NCBI GenBank assembly: GCA_030077755.1
Contig: JAQJZZ010000010.1
Location: forward strand, 5,022,001-5,086,000
Source: Filosporella fistucella
Taxonomy: Eukaryota; Ascomycota; Leotiomycetes; Helotiales
DNA length: 64,000 bases
Reading direction: 5' to 3'
This document shows, one piece after another, positions 44,984 to 57,900 of this stretch. The translations under genes and the position numbers were made by a program. Under the pieces are notes generated by a model. The model was given only the letters and a program-made list of their open reading frames with translations, did not search any database and was not told where the DNA came from. Positions within the stretch are counted from its first letter, which is position 1; the number at the start of each line of letters is the position of its first letter.

Positions 44984-45914
44984 AATTTCTTTATGGGCGT
45001 TAAGGATTTGGGCATGCTCTCGGCAATATTTGGCATCTGGCATCTGGCATCTGGCGTTTGGAGTTGAGACGAGATCATGAATTTGTACGATAGGCCGCAT
45101 TGGTGCATATACTGGTTACTGCTTTCAAAAGGCAGCCATGGAAGCGAAAAGACGAGAGAAGCAAAAGATGACCCAGATACCCCATTTGTAGTTGTATTTA
45201 GGAGAAAATGCAATAGAGGCGATTTCGAGATGCAGAAGACTTTGCTTTTTGCGTAGCTTTCTTGCCGCAAAGCAGCTTGAAACTTGTGGCCATGCTACTG
45301 TGATTCATGCTATTTGGTTTATTGTAGTTGGGCAGTGCAAATTATGTTCTCTGCTTGGCAAAAGTTACCATCCTCGAATCAAGCGTCTTTTCGTTGTCGC
45401 TATTCGCTACCGCGCTGAGATGGACGTGGTTGATAAGCTACCCAGGTAAGCTTCACAGCAAAGTAAGATTGATCGTCAGTGGATGCTAAACCATAACTCA
45501 ATTTTTTGCCAAGTCCAGCAACATATTCTCTACAACGCTTAATTCACTGGTAGATGGCGATCTTCGTTTGAGAAATATTTAAATTGCTCCAAGTGAAGTT
45601 GGTTGTCTGCATTTCCAAACAATTGATTTCAATACCGGAATGGTGGGGTGAAGAGGTCATGCAGGAACGCCACAGCGGTAGAGCAACTCCATTCGGTATT
45701 CTTTTGCTGCAAGGTTCTTGATATAGCGAGCTGCATATAATCAAGGACAAGAAGGGTGTATGCAATATTTGTTAGCGATTCAGCTCGCGCGGCTGAGCTG
45801 CGGGGCTATTAAATGGTGAGGTGACTTTAAGTTCACTTATTCGCATTTACAGTATCTTATTAGTATTGCAGGACAGTAAACGGCACGATCACTGAATTCA
45901 TCATATGCTTCAAT
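44984..45914. other. Spacer between the chromodomain and HET genes
   Basis: No gene seen. Holds a short 7-bp tandem repeat at 45031-45056. Confidence 0.6.
45031..45056. repeat. 7-bp tandem repeat (TGGCATC)n
   Basis: Three and a half perfect TGGCATC units about 45 bp downstream of the chromodomain gene stop. Confidence 0.85.
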
Positions 45915-47987
45915 ATGGGGAATCTTTTCAGTACAAGGAAGGTCTCTTATTCTGCCGTACCTCTCATTTCTAACACCAAAGATATCAAAGAGGATGCCAT
46001 TGAAGACGCCGAAGAAGACAATAGCATTCGTATATTGACTCTCTACCCACCGCCATGGCATCTCCGCTGGCTACACCTCCTTCTCCACTTCATAGCTTTG
46101 TACCCACCGCCTTGGTACTTTAATTGGCTCCCTTCCATCCTCCAGCTCCTTATTCCTCTTCACGGCTCGCTTACTGTCGTCCGCCTCTCCTCCAAACCAA
46201 AATACAAGGCTCTCTCCTACACATGGGGCACCGACTCCCCTTCTACCAGCATATACATCTCCGGCTCCGAATTATCCATTACACCCACACTCGCTCTCGC
46301 TCTCCATCATCTCCGACCGAGATCTCACACATTGGATATATGGATCGATCAAATCTGTATCAACCAAACGCCAGGAGAAGAAAATACAGAGAAATCAGCT
46401 CAGGTGGAGATAATGGATCAGATTTATTCTTCGGCGGATGAAGTACTCGTGTGGTTAGGACCAGCTGCTGATTCTTCGAATAAATTGATGAGTATATTTA
46501 TTCGAATGAGTGGTTTTGCGCAAGACTTTGATCTGTTGGGATATTATACGAAGGAGAGGTTACAGCTACTAACCAAAATCATAAGTAGAGAAGATCCAGA
46601 GGATGAAGCGACGAAGAAATATCATGCTTTTTGTGATAAAATGGTTCCTTTCTTCAAAACAGAGGTTTTTGAAGCGCTGGCCGTCTTGTACAAAAGACGA
46701 TGGTTCCAGCGCGCATGGGTATTTCAAGAATTCGCGTTAGCAGAAAAGGCTACATTTATATGCGGCGCCAAACGCATCGATGCTGATCACCTGATGGTAA
46801 TTCTTAACACGATTGAGCACACTATAGCGAGCAAGATACTAGCTATCTCGACCAGTGATGGAGAGATGAATAAAGCGCTGGAGGTAAACAGTACTTTAAA
46901 TACAATGCAACCTTTTTTCGCTTCGCGGAGAAGGAGACAACATGGTTACAAAGAGGAAATGTACGATATTTTGAGGAGAGTACATGTGGGTAATAATATG
47001 CAAGCTACACAAGGTTGTGATATGGTGTATGGGCTCAAAGCTCTGGCTGCTGATTGGAAGGAATTGGGTATTGGCATCAATTACGAAGGGGAAGAAGGGG
47101 AAGCGAAAAATGTTTATACACGTACCGCACGCGCCATTCTCAGAACTGGAAAGATCGATCTTTTGGTTTGCGTGCAGCATATCAAGAAAGATATCTCGTT
47201 GCCTAGTTGGGTGCCGGATTGGAGGAGTGAGATAAGGAGGTCCTTTGCATGGTTGAGGGAAGAGAAGAGTAGAAAGGCCTTATTCAAAGCTTCAAATGAA
47301 TTGGAAGCTATCGTCTCTGTCGACACGAGCGGTAGAGTCCTTCAACTGAGGGGATTCAAAGTCGATACCGTTGAGCAAGTAGGCGGACCCTGGACCGGAA
47401 GCGACAGCGAAAGCTTATCAAGCTTTCCTCACGAAGCATACATCAACATCCTCACTCAAATCAGACTATTCTGTCAACTCTCCGCAGCCAGGAACAAGGG
47501 TATCTACAGCTCTGAAGAACGAAGAAAAGAAGCAGAGTGGCGGATTCCTGTAGGAGATATAGAACAAGATGATACCGCTCAAGCACTTCGCGCTACACCT
47601 AGCTGGGAGAAAGCATATAGACAGTGCTGGGCTGAACTTGAATTACAGATGCAGTGGAAAGGATTTGAGAGTTTAGAAGAGTATCGGACTAAGGCAAAGG
47701 AGGTGCAGGAGTCGGAGGATAAAGAGAAATCGAGTCCGTACAGGATTAGGATGCAGGAGATGAAGGGGAAGAGTCCCTTTTTTACGAGAGAGGGTTATGT
47801 GGGAATGGGACCGATGTGTATGAAGGATGGAGATGAGGTTGTGGTGTTAAGGGGGGCGACTGTACCATTTGTTGTGAGGGGCAAGGGGGAGGGAAGGTAT
47901 AGGCTTTTGGGGGAGTGTTATTGTGATGGGATTATGGATGGGGAGATTGTTGGGGTTAGGGAGGAAGAGGACATTATTTTGGTGTAG
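45915..47987 (+). CDS. HET-domain (heterokaryon incompatibility) protein with possible N-myristoylation
   Basis: Single exon, 690 aa. The HET domain spans about residues 95-290: YKALSYTWGT, LDIWIDQICINQ, AQVEIMDQIYSSADEVLVWL, then RRWFQRAWVFQEFALA. Downstream, GCDMVYGLKAL and LPSWVPDWR are typical of the family's C-terminal half, and the end (VLRGATVPFVVRGKGEGRYR, then GECYCDGIMDGE) is the usual HET C-terminal beta unit. HET proteins trigger cell death on fusion of incompatible hyphae, but most family members have no tested role. Oddities: the start MGNLFS fits the N-myristoylation pattern (G2, S6), and residues 40-80 repeat LYPPPW twice before the domain, within a hydrophobic stretch. Membrane attachment is therefore an inference worth noting. 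Confidence 0.9.
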   Translation: MGNLFSTRKVSYSAVPLISNTKDIKEDAIEDAEEDNSIRILTLYPPPWHLRWLHLLLHFIALYPPPWYFNWLPSILQLLIPLHGSLTVVRLSSKPKYKALSYTWGTDSPSTSIYISGSELSITPTLALALHHLRPRSHTLDIWIDQICINQTPGEENTEKSAQVEIMDQIYSSADEVLVWLGPAADSSNKLMSIFIRMSGFAQDFDLLGYYTKERLQLLTKIISREDPEDEATKKYHAFCDKMVPFFKTEVFEALAVLYKRRWFQRAWVFQEFALAEKATFICGAKRIDADHLMVILNTIEHTIASKILAISTSDGEMNKALEVNSTLNTMQPFFASRRRRQHGYKEEMYDILRRVHVGNNMQATQGCDMVYGLKALAADWKELGIGINYEGEEGEAKNVYTRTARAILRTGKIDLLVCVQHIKKDISLPSWVPDWRSEIRRSFAWLREEKSRKALFKASNELEAIVSVDTSGRVLQLRGFKVDTVEQVGGPWTGSDSESLSSFPHEAYINILTQIRLFCQLSAARNKGIYSSEERRKEAEWRIPVGDIEQDDTAQALRATPSWEKAYRQCWAELELQMQWKGFESLEEYRTKAKEVQESEDKEKSSPYRIRMQEMKGKSPFFTREGYVGMGPMCMKDGDEVVVLRGATVPFVVRGKGEGRYRLLGECYCDGIMDGEIVGVREEEDIILV

Positions 47988-48395
47988 GGGATGTTTGGAG
48001 GCAAGGAGATTTGACGGCTGGTACTCCCGGACTCCTCGCTCGCAATGTGGTTGGGTTCTGGAGTTGGGACTATTGCGAAGGTTGGAGTTGTTGAGAAGTG
48101 TTGAAACTGTGATTGGAATCATAAGTGTAGCCGTTAAGACGGACATTGGCAATCAGTACAATGTTATCCCTAACCCCAAGAACAATAGACTCAGAATAAA
48201 AATTACAAGCATCACCACCCACTCCCAACACCAAAAGGCAAAATTCCCATCTCGCTAGTAAGCTTCCACCGCCCACACCTACCTTTATAATTCAAAATAC
48301 CATATCCACTTTCGTCGGCTTAGGGGAGGTGACTTAGTGGGCAGTACTATAGAGTCATTCAAACCTGACGGTAAAATCGTTTCGACCGCCGTAAG

Positions 48396-48411
48396 CCCTC
48401 CTTCGGGAGGG
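48396..48411. other. Hairpin with TTCG tetraloop
   Basis: CCCTCC-TTCG-GGAGGG, a perfect 6-bp GC-rich stem closed by the very stable UUCG loop if transcribed. Function unknown. Confidence 0.7.
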
Positions 48412-50529
48412 TCTAGCTGATAGTCTCCCAGAGCCCGTTTGAGAACCGCTTTGTTAGTGAGACACTTTCTTTTGCTTTTTGTACTTTTTTGCTGGTGGGG
48501 ATATCTGAAGGTATTTGTCGGACTAAGAGGGATGATTTTTGTACTCGATTTTGAAGAGATTCGGGAAAGGGAACTCGGGGAGTGAAGTTTTAACCTGTTG
48601 GTATTTTTGGGAGAAATGTGCAACCAAATTTTTTTCCCCCATAAAATGTGGATTACTTACCCATTGCTCCTCCCCTACCTTGAATACCTATTGATAATAG
48701 AGTCTGCAATTTTGCACACATATTTACCATCCAAGTATTAGGATCGTAGTCGCAGCACCCAAAATCAAATTCCAAGCCTCTCGCTCTCGCTTAGTCATCC
48801 ACCTTCGCCCACTTCGGCTCCCTGCCAGTTCCTCATCCACTCACAGGCACCGTTTCACATCCATGCACAACCTGCATAAAATTGCACATCGCAATCGCGT
48901 CGCCCTCATTTCGCCCTTTTCGGCCAAGTCAGAGGGCATCCTCACAATTCTCTTTTAGTCAAAATGGCTGACCTCCACTCTGTTTGTCAACTCCCATCTC
49001 TGAGTGAAGCAATCAAGAGTACCAAGAAACATCGCATCTACAGAATTTAACTAGGATAATAATTGACTATGCAATTTCTGTATGGAATTGTTAAAATCTG
49101 ATGTTCCACGGCGCCAAGCCTGGTCTCAAATGATTGGCTCTCAGCAAGAGAGCCAACTTTGTTGTCCATCGCAAACAGCCCTCAGAAGGGCATTTTGAAC
49201 TTTACCCTTTGCAGACATCTCATTCTTTCGTATTCCCAATCGATATTTGATGAAAAGCCATATTCATACATATCCTAATTGAGATAAGATGATTTTGAAG
49301 CCTGAAAAGTTTATGGTGAGATTGTGAGACATATTGTAGAATTGTTAGAAGGAGAGAGGAAGATGGAGGAATTAATTGAATAGGGGAGGAGAGTGCTGAT
49401 GAGGCAGTTTTTCTTTGTCGCACGTCGTGGCGACGTGCAACAGGCGATCTGAGGTTCGTTGATGGCCAATCATGCTCTCCCCTTTTCTAATTTTATGTAA
49501 CCGAGCACGTGATGCATTCCCGAAAGGGGTTTGGGGAACGTGAGAGAAGCAGCAGTAACTGTAGCTGCTTGGGCAGGTTGAAGTTCCAGCGTCAAAGAGA
49601 AGTTATAATGATAATTGGTGCATTGGTGTTGCCTCTGGATGGAAGTCGCGCTAGAAATCCAAAATTGGGAAACTGATATGTTTGTGAGGGAGCTTCTTGA
49701 CCCGATCATTTGATGTTTGAAGAGAGTGTGCCTGAAATGATATTCGAGCTTTGACTGGCGAATTTGCTAGCTTACCATTGGATTTTGCACGAATATATAG
49801 TATATTTGTACTTCGTATGCAATTGCACCAAGAGCTTGACCCATTAAAAGACATACAATATAGCAAAGAATACAATAAAAGCTTAAAATGGAAAGAAAGC
49901 AAAGTACCAGCAGAACAGAAATGTATGTGACAATTGAAAAATAAGTTGAAAGGGAATACAATGCGTTCAATCACTGATAAGCAGCTTCTCATCTGGTCTC
50001 TCGCTGAGTCACTGTGCTTTGCTAATCTTCGTCATCAAATTAGCAAGAAAACATGATTTGACATGAATCTAGACAATTGCTTTTGAAAAACACGGTTTTA
50101 AACACCCAGAACTGCAGAAATGAGGTCCATCCTTAACCATAGTTCACAGTGTTTCGAATTGAATAAACTCAACCACACTTCATTTCAGCTCTTTCCGGAC
50201 TTGAAGCGCATGTTTCAGAGCGTTTAGTACACTGATTTGCGCAGATAGTCTTGTTAATGACCGAGATAAAGATATTTAGACCGCTGTAACTTACGGTATA
50301 TCTCGCAAAGTCTTGCATAGTTGCCCCGCTACACTCGCAGCTCTAGCCACGTTGAAGTGGACACATGGCTTCTCCGCCCCTGGAGAACGACACGCCGACG
50401 TTGCAAAACACCATCTGCTGGAAGGGCATCCTTGATTCCTGGATTAGGTTTCCGGAATGTATACACTGCAAGTGCGATGTACCACTGAGTCTCCGGTGAT
50501 AGCTACGTCAACAGACATTCTTTACTGGT

Positions 50530-51633
50530 TCAACTTGAACAGAAGCAGCTAACAGCATAACTTGGAGGCTGATGTACCACGCCGAGTTTCCTCATTTCTT
50601 GTTGACGCAACTTTGCACACGCTTCATAGAAACTCCCGAGTGGGATCAAGCTAATTACTTGCGTTTCAAATGACTCAGCAACTCTGGACAATATCGTTTT
50701 CAGTAGAATCCACCACTGTTGTAGGAGATGTCGCTTTGCTTGCAAGTCACAACATAGCGGAAGAGGCAGCAAGTGCCAACCAGTTCCAGAGTGTATCAAC
50801 TGATTCTGCCAACTTGTATGCAACAATATAAACGCAGTGCTGTCAGGTTATCGGTGCCCCAGGGTCGTTTCGTTGACCCTTCCCATCCTGAAGCATGACG
50901 GCCGTCGGAACCACAAAACGAAGAGCTTATGCAAAGCTCCGACCTTGAGGATTGTAGTAGTCCAACGACTTGCTAGTATATTCAAATACGATATAATCTC
51001 CCAGCCAGGATGCCTCTGTATGTGATAGCCAAGTAGCAACTTGAGACTATTTTGTCTCAGCATGTCCAGAATATACTCCAGTGTGCAGTACTTTCAACTC
51101 CAAGCATAGACGGTCAAGCTATTCTCGATGCTTTTCAGTTATTGTATTATTTTTGTGCCAGAAATATTCAGACGTATTGAAGTTGGTCCCTGAAGGGAAA
51201 GATATGATTAGCCAAAGCCTGACGTCTGGGGTCAAAAGATCTGGGTTAGTAGGGAAGACCACCAAGCGGCGAGTTTGTACACACTTCTTGCTTGATACAG
51301 TGCCTTATTTACCTCTTTGCTATCAAACTGTTGTGCGCTTTCGCCGACTTCTTTTTAAAGCCTTGTAATACAGTGCACCAGTGTTGTTCTGCTGTAGCTC
51401 AGGAGTCAGGTGAATGTACCACCCAGTAAACTGCACAATGATGAGAGCATGATTAATTCAAAAGGACGCACTGACCAAGTATCTTGGACTTCTTGTCGCA
51501 ATTGATACTTCTTCACGCTTCCAATTATGGTGTGGTGCAAGCTTCTGAGGGAGGCCTTGCTATGGGGAAGTGCCGCATCTAGAGCTGCACGAGGGATTGC
51601 AAGGAAAGAATGTCTGGTCCTTTTCTGATGCAT
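50530..51633 (-). pseudogene. Possible remnants of a coding gene
   Basis: Successive open segments on the minus strand (51633-51406, 51063-50848, 50826-50530) have protein-like composition, for example FLAIPRAALDAALPHSKASL and SLIPLGSFYEACAKLRQQEM. I found no splice set that joins them and no family match. Either a decayed gene or chance. Confidence 0.2.
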
Positions 51634-52090
51634 TTATTCCTTTAAAGCTTGCATGCACTTCCGAATGATACATCGTGTAGGAGTCGTATAATGGTTGTTG
51701 GTGATGGCCGAGGTGAGAAAGTGGTCGCAGTAAGCTCAATTAAAGCTGCCAGCAGGTAGTTATTCATTCTCTCCAAAAGGATTGTGTTACCTCTTACTCT
51801 TACTTGCGGTAGGTACAATAGAATTCTGTCAAGGTTGCCAAAGAAGCTCTTGTACAGGGAAGAGAATTGGAGTATAGGAAGGTTAATTTTCTTGAATTCG
51901 GATCTGGTTACTTAGCAGCCTCTTCCTCTCCCAACAAAGCCTCCTTCTTAAAATGGCAATTACAATACAGTAGCGTCTGAAGCTGCCCTTTCGCTTACGT
52001 CTCGGTAAACGAGCCCCCTTTTGTTTGGTTCCTGTTTCTTGTTTTCTCTCCACCACACTTTCACTGGACACAACCTTCAGTGGAATATCT

Positions 52091-53214
52091 ATGTCTGGAC
52101 ATCAGAACGACGCGTCTCCAAGCACCAAAAGTTCTTTCATGGCTGTAAGTTAATTTCCCCGAAGATTTGACTCCTGGGAAACTGATTTTAACGCACTTTG
52201 AAGCAGGAGATTCCCAAGATGAAGAACGATAGCTTGGCGCTCGTTCAGCGAAAGCCAGATCATGAGTTGGCGTTACTTGATGGTGCGATCGTAATTCCAA
52301 GCAGAGTTGATGATGTCTCTGAGAAGTATGTATTTTTTAATAGCCATTGGTAATGTAATTAACACTAGACCAGCTTCATGGAATCCGATGTCATGACCCT
52401 CTTCATTGGTCCCCTGGAGAAGAAGTTCACCATCCACGTCAACCTTATCACGGCGGTATCTCCATACTTCGAGAGAGTATACAACAAGCGGGATGGAGAT
52501 ACCAGATTGATCATGTCGAGGGAGGACCCTGGTGTCTTCAATCTTCTTGTCCAATCCTTGTATGCCCGCAGGGTCCCTCCAGTAACACCAGGCATGTCAG
52601 AGACCGAGAAGGCAAAACACCTCTTGAAGCTACTGCAATTGTACGTGTTTGCCGACCGATTGCACTTCAATTTCGAGTTTCTGAACAAGACCATGGACAA
52701 AATCCAGGATGGATACCTCATCTCCAAGTGTTTCCCTTCTCTCTCTACCACAATGGAGGTCTTCAAGCATTCCCAATATCCATCTCTCCTCCGCAAGTTC
52801 ATCATCCATACTATCGTCCACCAAATCCGTATCCAGGATCGATCAAAGGCCCGTGAGCTCAACGAACTCGTCGTGCCTCTCCTTGCCAACCCAGAGATTG
52901 CCGCCGAGTTTCTTGACGCTGTCCAAGTCCATGTCCGTGGCGAGGATCCGCGCATTCGAGACTGCCATGGAGAGGTTAATACATGTCTGGAGTGCAGCGG
53001 CAACGAAAATAGACTGAAGACTGTGAAGGGTGTCTGGCCTTGCACTTATCACCATCATGTGGGAAAGCTGCTGAACGGAACACAATACAGTCTCGAATCC
53101 GAGGGGGGCAAAGCTGGCGTTAAGTTCGTTGAAGAGCGTTGCTACCTCTGGAGCACTGGCGTGCACATTTCGTCCCTGATCAAGGAGGAGAACACTGCTA
53201 TGGGTGGATATTAA
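52091..53214 (+). CDS. BTB/POZ-domain protein
   Basis: Three exons: 52091-52144, 52207-52325, 52374-53214, totalling 1014 nt or 337 aa. Joins are phase 0 (GCT|GTAAGT...AAGCAG|GAG) and phase 2 (GAGAA|GTATGT...GACCAG|CTTC), giving SENFMESDVMTLFIGP. The BTB fold starts near residue 61 (SDVMTLFIGPLEKKFTIHVN) with the core LITAVSPYFERVYN and FNLLVQSLYARRVPP. A helical region (LLQLYVFADRLHFNFEFLNK) is typical of fungal BTB proteins. The C-terminal part has paired Cys and His (CLECSGNEN; CTYHHHVGK), but too few for a clear zinc finger. There is no Kelch, MATH or ankyrin partner. Such proteins are often dimerisation modules or Cul3 adaptors; which applies here is unknown. Confidence 0.85.
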
Positions 53215-54936
53215 TTCAGTCTCTACCCCTGAGTACATTCTGTCTCACGTTTTCAGTTTCTCTGCTCTGACATAGATGATCTGTGGGCCTGATTATTTGT
53301 TGGCGCTCTCTTGCTTTGGAGCGAAGGTGTTATGGCGCTCGTAGAGATGGGCATACCAATGTTGTCTGTCTGCTGGTATCTCTAGATAGCTTTGCTTGTT
53401 ACAGGGAATACCATGAGCTGTGAATAATTCTACGGATGTTCTAATCTGAATGTGCATGTGATGATGCGTGACTTGAATTGCTCCCCTGTCCAGCTTCCTG
53501 ACCTTGCATGCGTGGAATTGTACTCTAGCGAAACAGCTTTTCCGGGTGCTGTCTCTGTATGCAATACCGTCCCACCCTGTTCTATACTATGCAACTTTCT
53601 CCTCTGCAGGTCTGTCATATCAACCTCCCTCATCCACCCTTCAATCTCACTCTCCCTCCCGTACTCTTTCCCCATCCTGCATTCCCCCCACCCCTCCTCT
53701 CCTAGCGACACTCCTCATCATCCCATGAACACAACACCATCACCAATCCTTCACATCATAGCAGTTCCTCATTGCTTTCTACAGTATCCTTACTCCATCT
53801 CCAACGTTGCTTGTGCTCTTATCATCCTCTCAACGACGTCGATCTCCTTTACTCCCTCAACATCCTCGCGCCAAGAACACATGCAGCTTACTTCTGCATA
53901 TCTTGAAGTCCTCAGGAGCTGCAATGAGGGTTGACCATACACAAATCATAAAGAACTGAGCATAGATTGTTGTTAGATCTCAGAGTAATTCGCAAGACCT
54001 GTGCGTAATGGTGGGAGAGTGAATTATGCTCGATACTCAAGGGGCTAAAGTGGGAAGCTGTTAGAGAGTCTATTTCTATTTCTATTTCTGTTACTTTAAG
54101 TAGGAGAATCTCTGCTGAGCACATATTATTTGTGTCTTTGTGCAGCTTTGATATATGATTAGGAGTTTGAGCTGTAGAGCATGATCAAGGTTTCTCCAAG
54201 TCTTATTTCTGCTTCGTAATTCTTCCTGCAATGTGATGTTCAGACACAGCACGATGTTTGAGCAACGGTGCTGTAGACTCCCATTTGCGGTAACATCTGG
54301 GCAGGCCACTGCGAACACAATCGCGTGTTGGAGTAGCCAACTTCTCCAATTCTTTCGAGTGTCAGGGCCATAATCTTTCTCGCTGACGACGCCCTTCAAG
54401 TCAAATGAAGTGCAGATAGAATAGAGGTCACATCACATCCAAAATAGAACAGGAAATACAATAAAGTCTCAATTTCAATTCGCTATCGCTCTGCTACTGC
54501 GTTATGCACAAACTCCATTTGATCGCTTTCCCTTTCATTCCACTTCAGTTCAATTCATCATCCATCCATCACCGAAATTTTCTCTTGCACCCACGCAGGC
54601 AGCGTTCCGAATGAACGAGCAGCCTGACAGTCTAGCAAAATCATCGCAACTTCCCACATCCATCATGTATAGAAAGAAAAAGAAGAAAAAAGGTATGGGT
54701 ATCGATTCCGACAATCATCCAACAATTAGGTCTAGAAATGGATGAACTATTTTTCGAAAATACATAATTGGTTTGTTCACGTCCATGGTAATGATCTAGA
54801 CCACGCGACTTCAGTGGAAAGACGCAAGTGGACTGAGAGGTTCGTTATCGGTCATAAAGGAATCTTGGATTTCTAGCTCAGCAGAGCTTGAAGTATCATG
54901 AGGACCAACAACAGTTGTATTGGTTGCATTCGTGGC
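53215..54936. other. Convergent spacer
   Basis: No supported gene. The pyrimidine-rich ORF near 53452-53934 is low complexity. A short (CTATTT)n repeat lies near 54068-54092. Confidence 0.6.
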
Positions 54937-57900
54937 TCACCCAATTGGCTTCGGTTCATGAACCGAGGTTGCCTCGACAGTACGAGAACCTCGAATGACA
55001 GAGTTGGCAGTAAAGCTGACTCGGTGAAGTGTGTTAGGGATGGCGTAAGCATGAGCAGCGGTGGTAGAAGAGGAAGTTGTGTTTGTTTTGGAATGGCCTG
55101 AAGCTGATGCAGCTGCTAATTTGGAGATTCGTGGATTAACCAAGGATTTGTGAACTGATCTTGGCCCTCGTACAGGCGAGCGACTTCTGCTTCTGCTTCT
55201 GGTTGGTCGAGAATATCTCATCTTGGAATGACGGGGGCCTACTCCGCCATTGGAGATAGAGGATGCGGACGACCTGACGCTAGGATTGCGGCTACGAGAG
55301 CGGTACCCACTGGACGAGGGAGAAGTAGTGGTGTATGGGTAATGGGAAGTCATATCAGGAGTGCCTCGTTTACTATCAGAGTCGGCATCTGTAGCAAAGT
55401 TCGGGGTGGTGTGAAATCGTTGATATAGATCCAAATTGTAAGGATCCATTTCCTTCCAGTCGCCTTGTATTTCAACGCCATCCTCATTTGCGCTGCCAGA
55501 TATCGATAATGACGCATCTCCAATCAGGTCAATAAAGAAGGGTTCTTCGATTATAAACTCTTCCAGCTCATTAGGGCCCTCAATGATATCCTCTGGCTGT
55601 GAGTCGAATGGCTTAAGGCTGTTTAATGCACAGTATTCTTTGTAGTCATCCCACCAAAGTGGTTTGTTCATGGAGCCATCCCAGCCAAAGATTAGCCATG
55701 AGTCAGTCCACTCTGCGAAGTTTGCCTTGTACTTGGCAGCCTTAGCATCGTCAGTCGCCATCTCCTCATCATTTTCCTCCAAGGCGCGCTCCTCCGAGGC
55801 ACGGTCTTCCATGACAACATCGTGTTGGTTGTCACCACTCTCAGGACTTTCCTTTTCTCGAATAGCATCATGCTCGGTATCTTGCACGGCCGCACCAGTT
55901 CTCAACATGGCCCTAAACAAGGTCGGCAATCTGACTTGAACCTTTCTTCGTAAAATAGACTCGATCTCCGCACCGAAGCCTGTATTGGTGTAGCCCAAGT
56001 CAACGATCAACTTATCGAAGGCAACTCTATGAATGCCAACAGACCGCGTATTGTGTTTCTTCATCCACAGCATCATCTTGATATCCTGGGCTAAGGGAAA
56101 CATGCAAGCTTTCTTTTTGTCCAGGACTGTCTCAATGTTGAGACCACCAATGTATCTTGCTTCGGGAACTTTGTCAACACTGATGGTCTTGAAGCTGGAT
56201 GGGACTTCATCGCCGTTGAGAAGTCGCTCCTTGACGGTGGTGGTGTCATCGCTAAGTGTGTTTCGTTTGGCAGGTTTTTTCTTCTTCAAGTCTTCAAAGT
56301 CATCGTACGCATCCAGGAAGCCATAGATTTCAGAGAATGATGGTTTTGTGACACCTTCCTTCGAAACTTTTCCCTCGGTATTCTTTGACTGAACAGCTTT
56401 CTCATTGGCAGTATTTTCCTTTGCATCGTTCTCAGGAGCAGCTTTGCCGCTTGAAGCCTTTCCCTTTACACCCTCCTCGTTGGAAGTTTGACTCGACGCG
56501 GCCGTCTCTTTCGGGGTCTCCTCCTTCTTGGCATTTTCTTTTTCATGAGCTTCATATTTGAGACGCTTCCATCGAGTTTGGTCTGGAGAAGCGCTTCTAT
56601 CCCGTTGGCGCTTCGCAACTCTTGGAGGTGGTAGAGATGTTGCTCTTGAGGGTGGGGCTGATGTCGCCCTTGCGTTCGAGATTGCCTTTGGAGCTGCATT
56701 AGAACCGTGCTTTGGTGCTGGGCGATTCCTGAACGAAGGTGCAGTCTTCTTTGGCTCGAGAACAGATTTCTGGATAGAGTTGCTAATCGCTGTACTCGCA
56801 GTCTTAGGCATTGCTTTCAAGCTAAGGCTGATGGTGGTCGCAGTAGGTGACTTCTTGGCGACAGATGGCTGTAGAACAGTATTCGACTTCACCGATCGTG
56901 GATTTGCATTTGCCGGAGCAGCTGACTTGAATGTCGCAATTGTAGTTGATTTGTCGACTACGGATGCGTCAACTGCGGAAATCGAGGATGGTGCTGTTTG
57001 AGATGATGCCGGGAATGGCTTGTTGGCTAGAGATAAAGTGGGTTCAGAAGATGAAATCTTGGACGTCAGCTTCGGATTTTTTCGAGATGGGAAAGGAGAT
57101 GGAACATCAGGCGTGTATGGCAAAGCTTCTTTCTCAGAGCATTGTCTTTGAGTTGAGGCTTCCGAGGCCGACTTCTTGAGTGGATCTAGTGCAAGACATG
57201 GTGCCGAGACTTTGTTTGCTTGAGGCGAGAGTTTCAATACCAATTTGATCTTAGGCGGTGATGATGCTTCTTGGCTCATAGGGGATGTGATGACAGCCTC
57301 CGTGGAAACTTCCCTCTGAGTCTCCTTTGATTTCGCCATTGCCAACGCGGGGTTCGACGCGACTTTTGGCGCTGCAGCTGGCTTCGAAGACACTCTACTT
57401 TGGGTTTTTTTGAGCAGAGTTGCAGCTGATGCGGCTTTGCATGCCTTCGACATGGCTTCAAAGAGACTGATGAATGTTGAGATCTCCACAGAAGTATATC
57501 GAATCTCAGTTCCTGCGGCCTCGGGACATGAGGGGAGTTGGGGAGTGCTTGTCTTTGAGGCTTCCTTTTTGGTCTTGGACTCCGAAACCTTGGTCGTAAA
57601 ACCTGAAGACATCTCAGAAGGCGTTGAATGCCGAGATATACTCTTAGAGCGTCTGAAAGAAAGGAATGAAACTAGATCGAAGGTTGAAGCTGCCGATTGC
57701 GGCAGTACCGCAGCCTCTTCAACCGTGGATTCAGTGGCGCTGATTGAGTGGGCTGACTTCACAGGAGCTGGCTTTAAAAGAGGTTGCTTGGGAGAGATTG
57801 CTACTCATGAGGATGGCCCCAAGCACGACGTGGTCGTTGGCTGCGCCATGGTTGACTATTTATCGTTGCCGATTGTTTGAGGTTGTGAATGGGAATATTG

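Larger units (their letters stand above)
47988..52090. other. Four-kilobase sparse region
   Basis: No complete gene supported. A TTCG-loop hairpin lies at 48396-48411, and some protein-like fragments on the minus strand lie at 50530-51633 (both annotated separately). The part near 52090 is the leader of the BTB gene. Confidence 0.55.

Noticed and set aside
52365..53045. 226-aa ORF antisense to the BTB gene
   Set aside because: Shadow of the BTB exon; Arg/Ser-biased composition and no domain.
53452..53934. 160-aa Ser/Pro-rich ORF
   Set aside because: Arises from a pyrimidine-rich tract with no recognisable protein feature.
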